DNA of 38,586 bases from Gnetum montanum (GCA_015680685.1 MNCI01025358.1:227868-266453), one strand, 5' to 3'. Positions 10,830 to 21,680 are shown, numbered from the stretch's first letter. A program made the numbers and translations. The notes: a model not told the origin generated them from the letters alone.

Positions 10830-10985
10830 CTTTAGAAGTTGAATGGTTAGCCATTACAGAAGTTGAAGGGTTTGCCATCACAAAATTTGAAGGGTCGGTC
10901 ATTATAGAAGTTCAAGGGTTGGTCATTACAGAAGTTGAAGGGTGAACCATTACAAAAGTTAAAGGGTCAACCATTATAGAAGTTG
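10830..10985 (+). repeat. Tandem 25-bp U3 repeats in 5' LTR of Copia C
   Basis: About six degenerate copies of a 25-base unit occur (GAAGTTGAAGGGT followed by variants of TTGGCCATTACAA). The array ends about 25 bases before the TATA box. The same array is present in the 3' LTR, so it is an ancestral U3 feature and a possible enhancer array. Confidence 0.8.
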
Positions 10986-11009
10986 CTATTTTATGTTGAT
11001 ATATTTGCC

Positions 11010-11017
11010 TATTTAAA
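11010..11017 (+). promoter_or_regulatory. TATA-like box of Copia C 5' LTR
   Basis: TATTTAAA within GCCTATTTAAAGGCC, conserved in the 3' LTR at 15530-15537. The AATAAA motif lies about 20 bases downstream, as expected for overlapping R-region signals. Confidence 0.6.
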
Positions 11018-11131
11018 GGCCATTATCAATTGAATAAAAATGTGAAATTCAATTATCTCTGTTTGCCTCTATTTTGTTATCTGAGGCTAGTGGTGCACAA
11101 GCAAGTAGTGCATAGCCTTAGAGGTTGATAG

Positions 11132-11149
11132 TGGTATCAAAGCTCGATT
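11132..11149 (+). promoter_or_regulatory. Primer binding site of Copia C (initiator Met tRNA type)
   Basis: TGGTATCAAAGCTCGATT begins one base after the 5' LTR. TGGTATCA-AGC is the standard primer-site core of plant Copia elements. Confidence 0.85.
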
Positions 11150-11153
11150 TCAA

Positions 11154-12140
11154 ATGCTAGAGAGAAAGCCTAGTTTAGGAGACTTGAGAGAAGTGCATAG
11201 TAGTGCATAAATGGCCTATGAATATTTTGTACAGCTTGCCATCCCATATTTTGATGTTCACTATGACCATTAGAGCATGTTGATGGAAAATTTCTTAAAG
11301 TCCAGGGAGTATTGACAAGTTGTTGAAGATGGTGTAGTAGCACCCATAGCTGAGGCTGCACTCACAAATGAACAAAGAAAGAAGCTAGAGGGACTGAGGC
11401 TAAAAGATTTGAAGGCAAAGACTTATTTATTTTTTAAGTAATTGATCATTCTATTTTGGAGACTATTATTAGCTAAGAAACTTCCAAGGATATTTGGGAT
11501 TCTATGAAGAATAAATATCAAGGGTCTTCAAGAGTGAAGCACACACAACTTCAAGCCTTGAGAAGAGATTTTGAGACTTTGTAGATGAAATAAGGGGAGT
11601 ATGTTACTAGCTATTGTGCAAGGACAATGGGGATCACCAATAACATGCGTTTTCATGATGAGAATATGGAGGATGTCATTATTGTTGAGAAGATATTGCA
11701 TTCCCTATCCCCCAAGTTTGATTATGTTACTTGTTCAATTGAAGAATCTAAAGATGTTGATTCACTTTCCCTTGATGAACTTCAAGTTCTTTGTTAGTCC
11801 ATGAATAGATGATGAATCAAAATTCAACTTCTAAAGAGCAAGATTTAAAGGCTTCTACTTTTACTTATTCCTCAAGAGGAAGAGGTAAATGTAGAGGTAG
11901 AGGAAGAGGAGATCAAGGCAATAGAGATGACAACAAACATTTCAAAGGGGATGGTGATAAATTTCAAGGCAAAGGCAAATGACATGTTGAAAAATCCAAG
12001 GTGGAATGCTTTAGATGTCATAATATGGATACTATTGTTTCAAATTCTACACTAAACTACCTAGTGACAAAGGAGAGAAATCAAATTTTGTACAAGAGAA
12101 AGAGTCTAAGACTTTGTTGATGGTGGTTCAAGCCAACTGA
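11154..12140 (+). pseudogene. Copia C gag, decayed
   Basis: Translation from ATG at 11154 gives a Copia gag with several stops. A frame change near 11440 leads into a UBN2-type core (YVTSYCARTMGITNNMRFHD near 11600, then KILHSLSPKFDYV near 11690). An Arg/Gly-rich stretch near 11870-11940 precedes a zinc knuckle at about 12003-12050 that keeps CFRCH but is broken by a one-base frame change, with the expected His replaced by Tyr in the second half. The product would be the structural capsid protein of the virus-like particle. It is not intact. Confidence 0.78.
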
Positions 12141-12560
12141 GACTCTTAGTTAGATGTATGGTATGTGGATACTTGCTATAGCAACCATATGTGTGGATGT
12201 AAGTCTTCTATTTCTTACTTAGATGAAAGTTTTCATTCTATAGTAAGTTTATGTAATTATTTTACTATAAATGTAATGGGAAAGAAGGATATTAGAACCA
12301 AGAATGATTTTTTAGAAACAATTTCCAATGTTTTTTATGTTCTTGATTTGAAAAGTAATTTGTTAAGTGCTGGTCAATTGCAAGAGAAGGGTTATGCAAT
12401 AACCATTCAGAAGGGTGCTTGTGAAATTTATGATCCTTCAAGAGGAGCTATTGTAGTTGTTCAAATGAGCTCTAATAGATTATTTTCACTAAGGATTGAA
12501 AGTGCTCAATCTTGCCTGAAGGCTAAAGTAAAAGACCCAAAATGGCTTTAGCATTTTCAC
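12141..12560 (+). pseudogene. Copia C protease segment
   Basis: An open stretch (12165-12551) begins WYVDTCYSNHMCG, the Copia aspartic protease site. The catalytic triplet reads D-T-C instead of D-T/S-G, so the active-site Gly is lost. It continues through VFYVLDLKSNLLSAGQL, the usual C-terminal protease signature, and into the GAG-pre-integrase linker. In life it would mature the Gag-Pol polyprotein. Confidence 0.8.
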
Positions 12561-13760
12561 TATAGCCACTTGAATTTTGGAGGATTAAAGACTCTACAAT
12601 AGAAAAATAGGATGATTGGTCTTCCTCAAATTACAATTCCTTCTAATGTTTTTGAAGAATGTGCTACTAGTAAACAACATCATTCTCAATTCTTTCAAGG
12701 AAAATCATGGAGAGCAAATAATGTCCTTAAACTAGTTCACTCTGACATTTGTGGGCAAATAAAACCATCTTCAAATGGAGGTATGAGGTACTTGCTCACA
12801 TTCATTTATGATTATACTCAAAAAATTTAAGTTTTTCTTTTTGCAGGAGAAGTCTAAAGCTTTTCATGAATTTAAAGCTTCAAGGCATGTGTTGAGAATG
12901 AGTCTAGAAAGATCATTAAGACTCTTTGTATAGATCATGGAGGAGAATATTGTTCAAAATAGTTTAATGTTTTTTGTAAGAATCATGGCATTTTGAGAGA
13001 GCTCCCAACCCCCTATACATCACAACAAAATGGTGTATCAGAGAGAAAAAATAGAACCATCCTCAATATGGTAACAAGCCTCTTACCAATACAAAGTATT
13101 CCAAAGAGTTTTTGGCTGGTGGCTATGAATTGGAGCATCCAGGTTTTGAACAGAAGTCCCACATTTGCTATTCAAAACATGACACAAGAAGAGGCTTGGA
13201 GTAGGAGGAAACCAACAGTGGATCACTTCAGAATCTTTGGTTACATTGCCTATGCATGTATCCTCAATGAGAAGAGAAAGAAGCTAGAGGATAAGAGTGA
13301 AAAATGTATCTTCATTGGTGTAAGTGAAGCATCCAAAGCATATAACTTGTATAATCCTCTAACAAAGAAGATTGTGACTAGTAGAGATGTCATCTTTGAT
13401 AAAGAGAGCACTTGGAATTGGAATGGGCAGCAACCTACTTCAATTATTTTTTATAGTAAAATTGTAGACTTTGCAACACTTGAAACTACAACACCTAGAA
13501 CTATAGACTTCGGAGCACCAAGAACTATGGAGGTTGAAATCCCAAAAGCCATGGAGGCTAAAGCACCAAGAACTATGGAGCTTGAGACTTCACCAATAGC
13601 AGAAGCAACTGAATCTTGCCATATTCAAAAAATATCCTTATGGATGATGGATTATGAGGTAACTGGGATTGACCAATCTAATGACCCAATTACCCACTTT
13701 GCTTTGTTTGCATATTGTGATCCCACAACTTTTGAAAGTGTTATTAAAGAATCAAAATGA
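12561..13760 (+). pseudogene. Copia C integrase, decayed
   Basis: The His-Cys zinc-binding start is visible (HFHYSHLNFGGL near 12553-12590, then EECATSKQHH near 12655, where the second expected Cys is Ser). The catalytic core follows: LVHSDICGQ near 12735 (Asp present), IDHGGEY near 12930 (Asp present) and NGVSERKNRT near 13030 (Glu present). All three DDE residues survive although stops and frame changes interrupt the gene. The long open stretch 12993-13760 covers the end of the core and the C-terminal domain (HFRIFGY, KCIFIGVSEASKAY, SRDVIFD). It ends in an acidic, Pro/Thr-rich linker with imperfect repeats of APRTME at about 13515-13590. Confidence 0.85.
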
Positions 13761-14480
13761 AGAAAGGCAATGGAGGATGAAATTGAGGCCATTGAGAGAA
13801 ATGGTACTTGGGAGCTGGTTGATCTTCTAAAAGGGCACAAAACCATTAGTGTGAAGGGGGTCTTCAAAACAAAACTAAAGGAGAATGGTGAAGTTGACAA
13901 GTATAAGGCATGATTGGTGTCTAAGGGACACAAGCAAGAATATGGAATTGATTGTAAAGAAGTCTTTGCTCCTATTGCAAGGCATGATACAATCATATTG
14001 GTGATTGCATTAGCAGCACAAAATTCATGGCCTATCTTCCAAATGAATGTCAAGTATACATTATTGCATGGAGACTTGGAGGAATAGGTATTTATTAATC
14101 AACCCCCTAGTTTTGTGAAGCTTGGTAGTAAGCATAATTTCTATAAATTAAAAAAAGGCTTTATATGAACTAAAACAAGCTCCAAAAGCTTGGTATAGTC
14201 ATATAAATACCTATTTTTAAGGAGGGATTTCAAAAATGTCCATATGAGCATACACTTTTTACAAAGATTGATGGAGGAAAAGTGATCATTGTATGTTTAT
14301 ATGTTGATGATCTTATTTTCATTGGGAATGATAGTGATTTGTTTGAAAAATTTAAGAAGTGAATGACGGATGAGTTTGAAATGACTAAACTTGGAAAAAT
14401 GCATTAATATCTTGGCATGAAAGTAGTGCAATCTCTTGTTTGAATCTTTATTTCTCAAAGGAAGTATGTCAGAGAAATTT
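13761..14480 (+). pseudogene. Copia C reverse transcriptase, decayed
   Basis: Motifs in order are AMEDEIEAIERNGTWELVD near 13770, VFKTKLKENGEVDKYKA followed by a TGA stop, GIDCKEVFAPIA near 13950, a degraded QMNVKYTLLHGDLEE near 14040, an ELKQAPKAWY segment near 14170, and the catalytic LYVDDLIFIG box near 14297. The YVDD Asp pair is intact, but frameshifts near 14150 and 14220 and several stops kill the ORF. Confidence 0.85.
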
Positions 14481-15270
14481 TGGAGAGGTTTAAGATGAAG
14501 GATTGCAATCCTGTAACTACTCAAATCGAAATTGCCTTGAGGCTAAACAAAGATCCTAAAGGAAGCAAGGTGGAGGCTACACTGTACAAGCAAATTGTTA
14601 GGAGTCTAATGTATTTGACTATAACTAGACCTGATATAATCCATGTTGTGAGTCTTATTAACAGATACATGGAGTCTCCAAAGAAGATGCATTTGTTGGC
14701 TACTAAAAGAATATTTTGCAAGGGACTAAAGATTTTGGGTTATTTTACAAGAAAGGTGAGAAATTTGATTTTGTGGGATTTACTAATAGTGATTATGTAG
14801 GAGACCAAGATGATAGGAAGAGCACTTTGGGATATGTTTTTATGATGGGCACATGGGCTATTTCATGATCATCCAAGAAGCAATCAATTGTCACATTGTC
14901 AACCACAAAGGTTGAATTTGTTGTTGCAACATCTTGTGCTTCCCAATCTATTTGGCTACGAAAATTTTTTAATGAGTTGTATTTCAAGCAAGAGGGGGTA
15001 GCTACAATTTTTTGTGACAACAATTCCATCATAAAGTTATCCAAAAATTCTATGCTATATTGAAGAAGCAAGCATATTGATGTGAGATTTCACTTCTTGT
15101 GTGATCTATGCAATGATGGTGTTATTGATTTGGTGTTTTGTAAGAGTGAAGAACAACTCGCTAATATTCTAACCAAACCCCTCAAGTTATCAACATTCTA
15201 GAGGCTAAGAAAGCAACTTAGAGTCTACACATTGAATGATTCTTGTTAAACTAATAGTTTGCAAACTTTC
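14481..15270 (+). pseudogene. Copia C RNase H and pol C-terminus, decayed
   Basis: The segment at 14480-14740 (RFKMKDCNPVTT, YKQIVRSLMYLTITRPDI) is the connection between RT and RNase H. RNase H follows with GDQDDRKSTLGYVF near 14802, STTKVEFVVATSCASQ near 14903, FCDNNSIIKL near 15015 and KHIDVRFHFL near 15071. The C-terminal ANILTKPLK near 15162 is typical of Copia pol ends. Internal stops and a frame change near 14735 are present. Confidence 0.82.
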
Positions 15271-15274
15271 AGTT

Positions 15275-15284
15275 TATAGGAGGG
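15275..15284 (+). promoter_or_regulatory. Polypurine tract of Copia C
   Basis: The purine-rich TAGGAGGG lies immediately before the TGTTATATG start of the 3' LTR. Confidence 0.75.
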
Positions 15285-15660
15285 TGTTATATGTCTTTAA
15301 TTAGTAAACATGTTTTTTTTGTTTGTCCTTGTCTTTAGGAATTGTACTTAGGGATTCAGTTGCTATTTTCATACTTTAGGAGTTGAATGGTCAGCTGTTA
15401 CAAAAGTTGAAGGGTTTGCTGATATAAAAGTTAAAGGGTTAGTCATTAAAGAAGTTGAAGGGTCGACCGTTACAGAAGTTAAAGGGTCAACTATTATAGA
15501 AGTTGCTATTTTTCATTGATGTATTTGCCTATTTAAAGGCCATTATTAGTTGAATAAAAAAGTGAAATTCAGTTACCTCTATTTGCCCCTATTTTATTTT
15601 GTTTTGTTATTTGAGGCTAGTAGTGCATAGGTAAGAAATGCACAACCTCATAGGCTGACA
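15285..15660 (+). repeat. 3' LTR of Copia C (376 bp)
   Basis: It runs from TGTTATATG to GGCTGACA. It carries the same 25-bp array (about 15377-15505), TATTTAAA at 15530-15537 and AATAAA at 15553-15558 as the 5' LTR. It is followed by TTTAT, the second target-site copy. Confidence 0.92.
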
Positions 15661-15665
15661 TTTAT
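15661..15665 (+). repeat. Target-site duplication TTTAT, right copy (Copia C)
   Basis: Identical to 10735-10739 on the other side of the element. Confidence 0.88.
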
Positions 15666-16315
15666 ATGTTATGATTCTTTGGCTCTTATGATATGATTAT
15701 ATGCTTAACTAATATAATTATATCCATTGGTTCTATGCAATGTGTTAGATAGGTGGTGTGGCTGGCAAGGTTGTTAGATTGAGGTACAAGATCAATTATT
15801 GGGTATGTGTTTATGTTTTATGTGCGATTTTGATATTTATGCATTTGAATTGTAAAGCTATGTCATGTGATGTTTGAATGTGATTTTAGCATGTGGTTGT
15901 GTGGTGATTTTGATATAAATCTATATATTCAAATGGATTTTGATTTGGAATGCTTATATGTCTATTATGATTGTTTGAACTTCACAAGAATTAGTTGGAG
16001 AGGAAAAATAGAAATTAAGCTTATTCAAATGTTTCATTTAAAAATTTAATTAAATAAATAATGAGAAAATATTAGGTAATGTAAATTTTAAAAACCCATG
16101 TGTAGAGCAAAAGGTAATGTAAAGTAACATAAGTAATTTAGATGAAGTTAAGATACTGTATCTAAATAAACAAGGAATTTGGATTTCTTTTTTTTTTTTT
16201 CTGTAAGAATAGAAACTAATTCTAGGTCATTTCTTTCTTGTTTCTTTTGTTTTCATATTTTTTGTAAATTTGGGTTTCAATAATTTTACCTTGCTTTGAA
16301 CTTGGGTTTGAAACT
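15666..16315 (+). other. Anonymous AT-rich DNA right of Copia C
   Basis: No protein, RNA gene or LTR is recognisable. This should be the original continuation of the sequence left of 10735. It contains a T run near 16189-16200. The short open frame at 15867-16049 has no family resemblance and is not annotated as a gene. Confidence 0.5.
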
Positions 16316-16790
16316 ATTGTGGTTGTGTGTATGTGCCTATGGGAGTTGTTTCAAGCAAAAAAGAATGTTGGTAAATTTTAAAGGATTTTATTCTTATTTG
16401 AAGGTTTTTATTGTAGTTGTCTCTACACGACTACGAGAGTTTTTTGAAGTGAAATAGAGTATTGGTAGATTTTGGAGGGTTTTATTATTATTTTAAGCAT
16501 TTTGTTATGGTTGTGTTTACATTGCTATGGGAGTTGTTTAGAACTTTTATAGTTGTTTCTACGTGGCTATAGGAGTTGTTTGAAGCAAAACCATATGTTG
16601 GTAGTTCTCTGACGATTTTATACTTATTTGAAGTTTTCTATTGCAGTGGTATCTACATGGCTATGGATGATGTTTGAAATTGTTATGATTGTATCTACGT
16701 GGGTACGAGAGTTATTTGGAATGCAATGAAATGTTGGTAGATTTCTAAGTATATGATTATTTGGTGGGTTTTCTTTACCTTTTCTACATA
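16316..16790 (+). repeat. Degenerate tandem array with alternating 94- and 42-bp units
   Basis: Unit starts (TTGTGGTTGTG-like) fall at about 16317, 16411, 16505, 16547, 16641 and 16683, giving spacings of 94, 94, 42, 94 and 42. Full units contain a TCTACRTGGCTAYGGGAGTTGTTTGAAGC-like first half, written here only as a consensus of pieces, then ATGTTGGTAGATTT and a T-rich stretch. Short units contain only the first half. No coding potential is seen. Confidence 0.7.
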
Positions 16791-17565
16791 TTTTTATGTT
16801 AGATTAGTGTATATGATCATGTAGTGTGGACATGTGGGGTGAACAGGTTCAAGATTATCTCGAAAAGTATTATTTCATAAATTGGCCCAAATCTGTGGTT
16901 AAGTTTGTGGATTATGCATGGATGGATATGTAATGTAATCAATGATTTGGGACTTGCAAAAAATTAGTTATGATGCCAGCATGGTTTTAAAATTATGTAT
17001 TATGAATATGTTTTTATGTTTGGGCATTTCTATGGATTTTGATTATCACATGTGGTAATTAAATATTATTATTTATTATTTTATTAATAATTTTTTAAAC
17101 ATACATACCTTGTCTCTAAATGTTCGATTGAGGTGAAATCAATATCATTAGGATCACATCCTTATGTACTTTCATTTTATGGAATTTGTTTTATGTTATA
17201 ACATCTATCTTTTTGAAGGTTACATTAGTGGTCCATGTTATCAAATTACAAGAAGTTCAAGGAGTATGCTTATAGTAAGAAATTTTGGTATGCCATGTTG
17301 TGGTATTGTCTTCATAACATGTGTGTGACTGCTAGGCTTGGATATATATCATCATGTTATACGTTTACTTTGGGTGTATTGTGATTGTGACATGAGATGA
17401 CTTAAGTTAGCTTAGGTTGGTACATCTCTTTGTGATGATGCTTGTAATAGTCTTTTGTAGGTGGTGCTCGCATGAGGGTGTGGATTGATTGGTGATGAGA
17501 TACCCTAGAGGTAGTTATCAATTGACTTCCACTTAGGCCTCATACTAGGAATGAAACAGTGTAGG
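16791..17565 (+). other. Anonymous AT-rich DNA left of element D
   Basis: No gene or mobile-element signature is recognised. The last five bases (GTAGG, 17561-17565) are the candidate left target duplication for element D. Confidence 0.45.
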
Positions 17566-18443
17566 TGATGAATCATAAATTGTTGCATCAACTAGGGCCT
17601 ATTGACTAGGCCTCGTCGATGCATGATTTGATGCATTGACGTGGCCTCATCAACATAGTGTCTATTTTTTCCTATAAATATGTGCTCACCCATCATGTTT
17701 ATGGCATATATTGTCATAATTGTAGTGGAGCTCTTGCAATTTTGTCATTTGAAAGTTAGAATATTTTTCTAAGTGCTCATAGTAGTAATCAAGGGTGTAC
17801 AAATCTTTATTCGAGCACTATTGTACCTAAGCATAGCAGTGTGTGTAGCAATAAAAAAGAGCTTTTTGATTAACTTTACAGCACTTTGAAATAGATTAAT
17901 TATTTATTTATGCATTTAATGTTCTATGCAATTTCCTTTAATGCTTAGGTAATTAAATAATTAATTAGGCTAAATTAATCTAGATTAAATAGTGGTTAAT
18001 TAAGCACATAAGTACAACCACCTCAAGCATACACTTGGTGCTTGGTAATTCTAGTAATGCTTAACGTTTGGTAATCCAATAGCGTTAAATGTGTTCAGGA
18101 TGTGTACAGTGAATGGACATAGATGCTTATGTTAGGAATAGTTAAGTGTAGCTAGTTAGATTAAATTAGAAATTTACTTATTTTATCTTATTCATTATTC
18201 TTTACCCTTAGGCAACTTAAAATACAAAACATAAAAATGATAAAAATCATATGCCTCAGTTGCACTTAGCCATACCCTTGCATTTCACAACTGTAATTGG
18301 GAAGACAAAGACTATAATGAGTAGTTTTACTTCCTAGAGACTAGTGTGCCTAGAAGGCTATAAGTCCATAAAATTTGACTGAATCACGCATGAATGCTTA
18401 GTCATTTGTATGGTTGGACGTAATGTCTACTTGTCACTCATCA
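17566..18443 (+). repeat. 5' LTR of element D (878 bp)
   Basis: It starts TGATGAATCAT and ends CTCATCA immediately before a PBS. U3 carries repeats of the GACTAGGCC/TCGATGCA type (17585-17660) and a TATA box at 17673-17680. TTGGTAA motifs at 18042 and 18068 and the terminal blocks AATCATATGCCTCA and GTATGGTTG match the LTRs of A and E. Length agrees with A (867) and E (820). Confidence 0.85.
17585..17680 (+). promoter_or_regulatory. U3 repeat cluster and TATA box of element D LTR
   Basis: The pieces TGCATCAACTAGGGCC, ATTGACTAGGCC, TCGATGCATGA and TGATGCATTGACGTGGCC form a cluster of direct and inverted copies upstream of TATAAATA (17673-17680). The segment 17601-17623 matches 35702-35724 inside the same element at about 21 of 23 positions. 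Confidence 0.62.
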
Positions 18444-18444
18444 T

Positions 18445-18462
18445 TGGTGCCATTGCCAGGGA
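18445..18462 (+). promoter_or_regulatory. Primer binding site of element D (tRNA-Asp type)
   Basis: TGGTGCCATTGCCAGGGA follows the LTR end by one base. It is the best-preserved PBS of the plus-strand copies and places D in the Athila/Tat group. Confidence 0.85.
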
Positions 18463-18612
18463 CTTGTAGTTGATACGTATGCTATCTAGGACTTAGTGAA
18501 TATTATTTAGGATCATTGGATAGAACCCTAAGGTCATAATCATTTGAAAAAATAAATATATAATAATTAAAAAATATACTACAAGAACACTAAAAAAAAA
18601 TTTCTAACAAAA

Positions 18613-20440
18613 ATGTCTTCTTCTGATCATAGGCAAGACGATTCTAAGTCAACATTACCACAAGAATGCAAAGTGGTGTACACTCATCCTAATGAGTTTG
18701 TATCCAATTTTACTTACATCCTCCATCAAGATGAACAAATGCGATGGCAAGACATGGAGAGGAATGTTGTATTTCCACATGACCGATCTATTCCTAAGAT
18801 GCTACTCCAAATCCTTACAAGGTTAGGAATCAAGGAGCTTCATGGAGAGTACAGTGTGGAAGATCATAACTTCTGAGACTACCATCCCATTAAAACACAA
18901 TGCAAACAAGATCGGCAACAAGAAAATTTCCATGAAACTATGAAGGGAAAATGGTTCACTAACTCCATATTCCTACTAGATCAAAATGATAATAAGAAAC
19001 CTTTTTCTAAGGGTTCTCAACATGCAGACTCTTCACCTCTTAACTTTGATGAAGGGGAGATAAACCCAAATCTTAAATTAGTGATCAATAATTTAGGTTC
19101 TAGTAACAGTGAGCCCCATAGTCGTGGAAGTTCTAAGAAAGGAAGTCGAAGAAAGAACTTAGACATGCATAATGATAATCACTTTAAGGATCCTAGCCAT
19201 GACAAATCAAAAGGAAGTGGTAAACATCATGATGATGGTAAACCTCCTCCCTCTTTGCCCTCTTCATCTAGTTTAGCGTTGTCCTCCAAATCTAGACAAA
19301 ACCATAGGCAACATGACAACAATGATAATCATGGAGACTATCATGAACAAAGGGATGGTAGAGGAAATCATAAGCATCATCAAGATCATGATGATGAATC
19401 TTTGCTAGCCACTTGAAATATGCTCAACATTACATAGGTTGTTAGAATTCCTACCAAGCATGTGAAAGATAGTCGAATCAAGAGGCTAGACATGAACAAT
19501 ATCCCTAGATTTGAGGGGGGATATAACTTAGATCCTCAAATGCATTTACAAGCCTTTCATGATGCTTGTGTCTTACAAAATATTGAAAATTATTGGCAAA
19601 ATCTCAAGCCATTCCCCAAAACACTCATCAAGGAAATGGAAATCTTGTATCAGTCTCTAAAACCAGAATTAATTCATCAATGGAGTACAATGCTAGAACT
19701 ATCTAATGACAAGTACCTATGTACTCTAGGGTGTCAAACATGCAAAGGAAAATCCAAGGCTAGAAACAAGAAACACTTGAACCCTTGGATGCTACCATAA
19801 ATAGGTATTATCCTCTTTTACATAGATGTCCTAGCCATGGTTATTCTCAATGGGAGAAGCTTCACCATATCATAGATGAACTCTGATTAGAAATGAGGAG
19901 AACTCTTGGGGTCTACACCCAAGGGATATTATTAGAACTAAAAGCCCATTAGATTCAAGGGTTGATTGAGTAGATTGTAAAAGAAGAGGGAGAGCTAAGA
20001 AAATGAGAAAGTGCTGAGAAGTATAACCAAGATCCTTTCATCAGAAAAAGAGAGGTTTTATTTTGTGACAATGAGGAGGAAACACCATTTGATGAGATGG
20101 TGCAACGAAAAACCTTGCCAATTCAAAAATCTACATCTAAAATTTCAAATAAGGTTAACAAAATGTGGGAAGCTTTAGATGAAAAACTCAAAATGCTCAA
20201 AAAATTACAGAAGAATCTAAAGAACAAGGGAGTGATCATGATCATAGGAGAAGGAAAGAAACTGAGTGTGCCTACCAAAGGAGTAAGGGTAAGTCTATGG
20301 AAATAAAAGAGGTTTTGAAGACAAAATTAGATTATAATGATGGGTGTGAAATCTGCCAATATGAACATCCCAAGGGATGTTGCCCTATTGTGTCACACTT
20401 ATAGGAATCTGGGGTGTATGCTCTAAATCCTAGACTAGCA
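18613..20440 (+). pseudogene. Element D gag, decayed
   Basis: The start ATGTCTTCTTCT at 18613 corresponds to ATGTCTCCTTCT in element E (34208, minus), supporting it as the true start. The N-terminus has VVYTHPNEFVSNFTYILHQD, closely matched in E, then a stop at 18874. A His/Asp/Ser-rich region (about 19080-19400) ends DDESLLAT. The capsid core has NNIPRFEGGYNLDPQMHLQ near 19497 and AFHDACVLQNIENYW near 19551. A frame change near 19800 leads to RYYPLLHRCPSHGY. KTLPIQK near 20110 and the zinc knuckle CEICQYEHPKGCCP (20345-20386) follow. The knuckle has all four metal ligands. Gag forms the particle shell and binds RNA. Several stops and frameshifts prevent expression. Confidence 0.83.
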
Positions 20441-20990
20441 TGAAGGTAAGCACCCAGAAGATTGCCTTATCCTCAAGGTAACCCAAGGTAGTTCCACTAA
20501 TAAAAATAGGCTTATTATCCAAGTGGTGCTCTACGACAACCATATGAGTAGTATCAATAGTGACAACACACACAATCATGGGGGATGCCACCACCAAGGT
20601 AGCAGTACCCTTATAGGCAACTAGATTCTTATGGATACTATGTTTAATAAAAAATGTCTCCGAGTGACCCTTCTAGTCACACTTCTTCTCAGCATCACTA
20701 CTATCCTCCAGAGTATTACAAAACTCATTTTTCATTTACTAGAGGGGAAAACCCATATCCCTATCATCTTCCTCATCTTTTAGCACATGCTCCTTTATCC
20801 TTACTCTAATTACCATCTACTCCATCCATGCAAGATGAGCTTCTAGCCTAGCCACAACAACAAAATTCTACCAAGGCCATTAACTTACAAGAAACTCCTT
20901 AGCTAAGTGGTTCAAAACTAAGATTTTAAAAAAGACCATTCTTCTAAACTAATAGCCCTACTAAACCCTCACCTACTTATGTGGTTGGTC
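20441..20990 (+). pseudogene. Tyr/Gln/Pro-rich low-complexity gag tail of element D
   Basis: In one frame the sequence reads as a Tyr/Pro/Gln-rich region (PYPQGNPR, YYPSGALRQPYE, SWGMPPPR, HHYYPPEYYKTHFS) with many stop codons where Gln would fit. It ends at a KRPFF motif near 20934. Element E has the same region (about 31860-32270, minus) and A a diverged one. The composition resembles disordered, prion-like domains. It lies between the zinc knuckle and protease. Confidence 0.6.
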
Positions 20991-21680
20991 ACCCTATATC
21001 TCCTTCATCCTTTGCTTCTATTCCTTTCGAGATCCCTTCAAACCAAACACCTCCCAAGATTTGCACAATTATGTTAACCCACACTATATCTGATTGGATT
21101 AAGGTTGACAACCTTCTTAGGAAAATATTTGATCTTGAAAGTCCTCTCATTAATTTGTAAATTGCTAGGAATAAGCCATGCAAGGCTCTTCTTAAGTCAA
21201 GTTCTTGAGTTAATATGATTTCTCACAAAATGTATAATTCTTGGAACCTACCTCCTCTCAAGAAGAGAAAAATCTATTTAGAATTGGTAGACCAATCCAT
21301 CATTGTTTGATTGGAACTAGTAGAAGATATTATAACTACTATCTGTAGGTGGTCCTATCCTGTCGATTTCCTAGTAATAAAAGTTGAGAACTACAAGGGG
21401 GACTTCCCAATCATTATGAGAAGGGCTTGATTAAGCATTGTTGATGCATGAATGGGCATCAAAGATCTTTCCCTAGAAATTTCCAAGAAAAATGCATTTG
21501 GAAAGATCCAAAAAAAATGGGTTCCATGTATTGTGTATAGCGATACAAGGTGTAATTGCATGTAGAAACTCTAGTCCATGAAAAGAGCATCCATTTTTGC
21601 ATGCAAATAGTATGAAAATGAGGTAGATATTCAAAGGTGCCTGTACGTAGCAACTACAAAATAGGAGAGTACCCAGTGGC
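20991..21680 (+). pseudogene. Element D protease segment, decayed
   Basis: The segment reads PPKICTIMLTHTISDWIKVDNL, then KALLKSSS followed by a stop and VNMIS (the active-site region, with the catalytic Asp not preserved as D-S/T-G), then YPVDFLVIKVENYKGDFPII near 21357. The order and the closing AFGKIQKK match element E at 31560-31181. It is a retropepsin-like aspartic protease relic. Confidence 0.7.

Larger units (their letters stand above)
10740..11130 (+). repeat. 5' LTR of Copia C (391 bp)
   Basis: It starts TGTTAAATG and ends GGTTGATA (terminal CA mutated to TA; the 3' LTR keeps CA). It contains the tandem 25-bp array, a TATTTAAA box at 11010-11017 and an AATAAA motif at 11033-11038. 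It aligns throughout with 15285-15660. Confidence 0.9.
10740..15660 (+). mobile_element. Ty1/Copia element C, structurally complete, coding-dead
   Basis: The element has LTRs of 391 and 376 bp, a PBS with TGGTATCAAAGC, gag, protease, integrase, RT and RNase H in the Copia order, a polypurine tract and a perfect 5-bp target duplication. The ORF is broken by stops and a few frameshifts; many stops are TAG or TGA where Gln, Trp or Arg would be expected. The two LTRs differ at many positions by eye, so the insertion is old. It lies in DNA adjoining the LINE remnant and is the only Copia copy in the window. Confidence 0.93.

Noticed and set aside
10830-10985. Regular 25-bp repeats as a possible CRISPR array
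   Set aside because: The repeats are contiguous and degenerate without unique spacers, lie in both Copia LTRs, and the context is a plant genome.
13652-14053. 133-codon open frame on the minus strand
   Set aside because: It is antisense to the Copia integrase-RT region, whose plus-strand motifs are clear. Its translation shows no family features.
15867-16049. 60-codon frame right of the Copia element
   Set aside because: No recognisable motif; a chance open frame in AT-rich DNA.
15666-17565. Host gene or tRNA between the Copia and Gypsy elements
   Set aside because: No conserved protein motif, exon-like open frame, or tRNA A-box/B-box pair could be seen.
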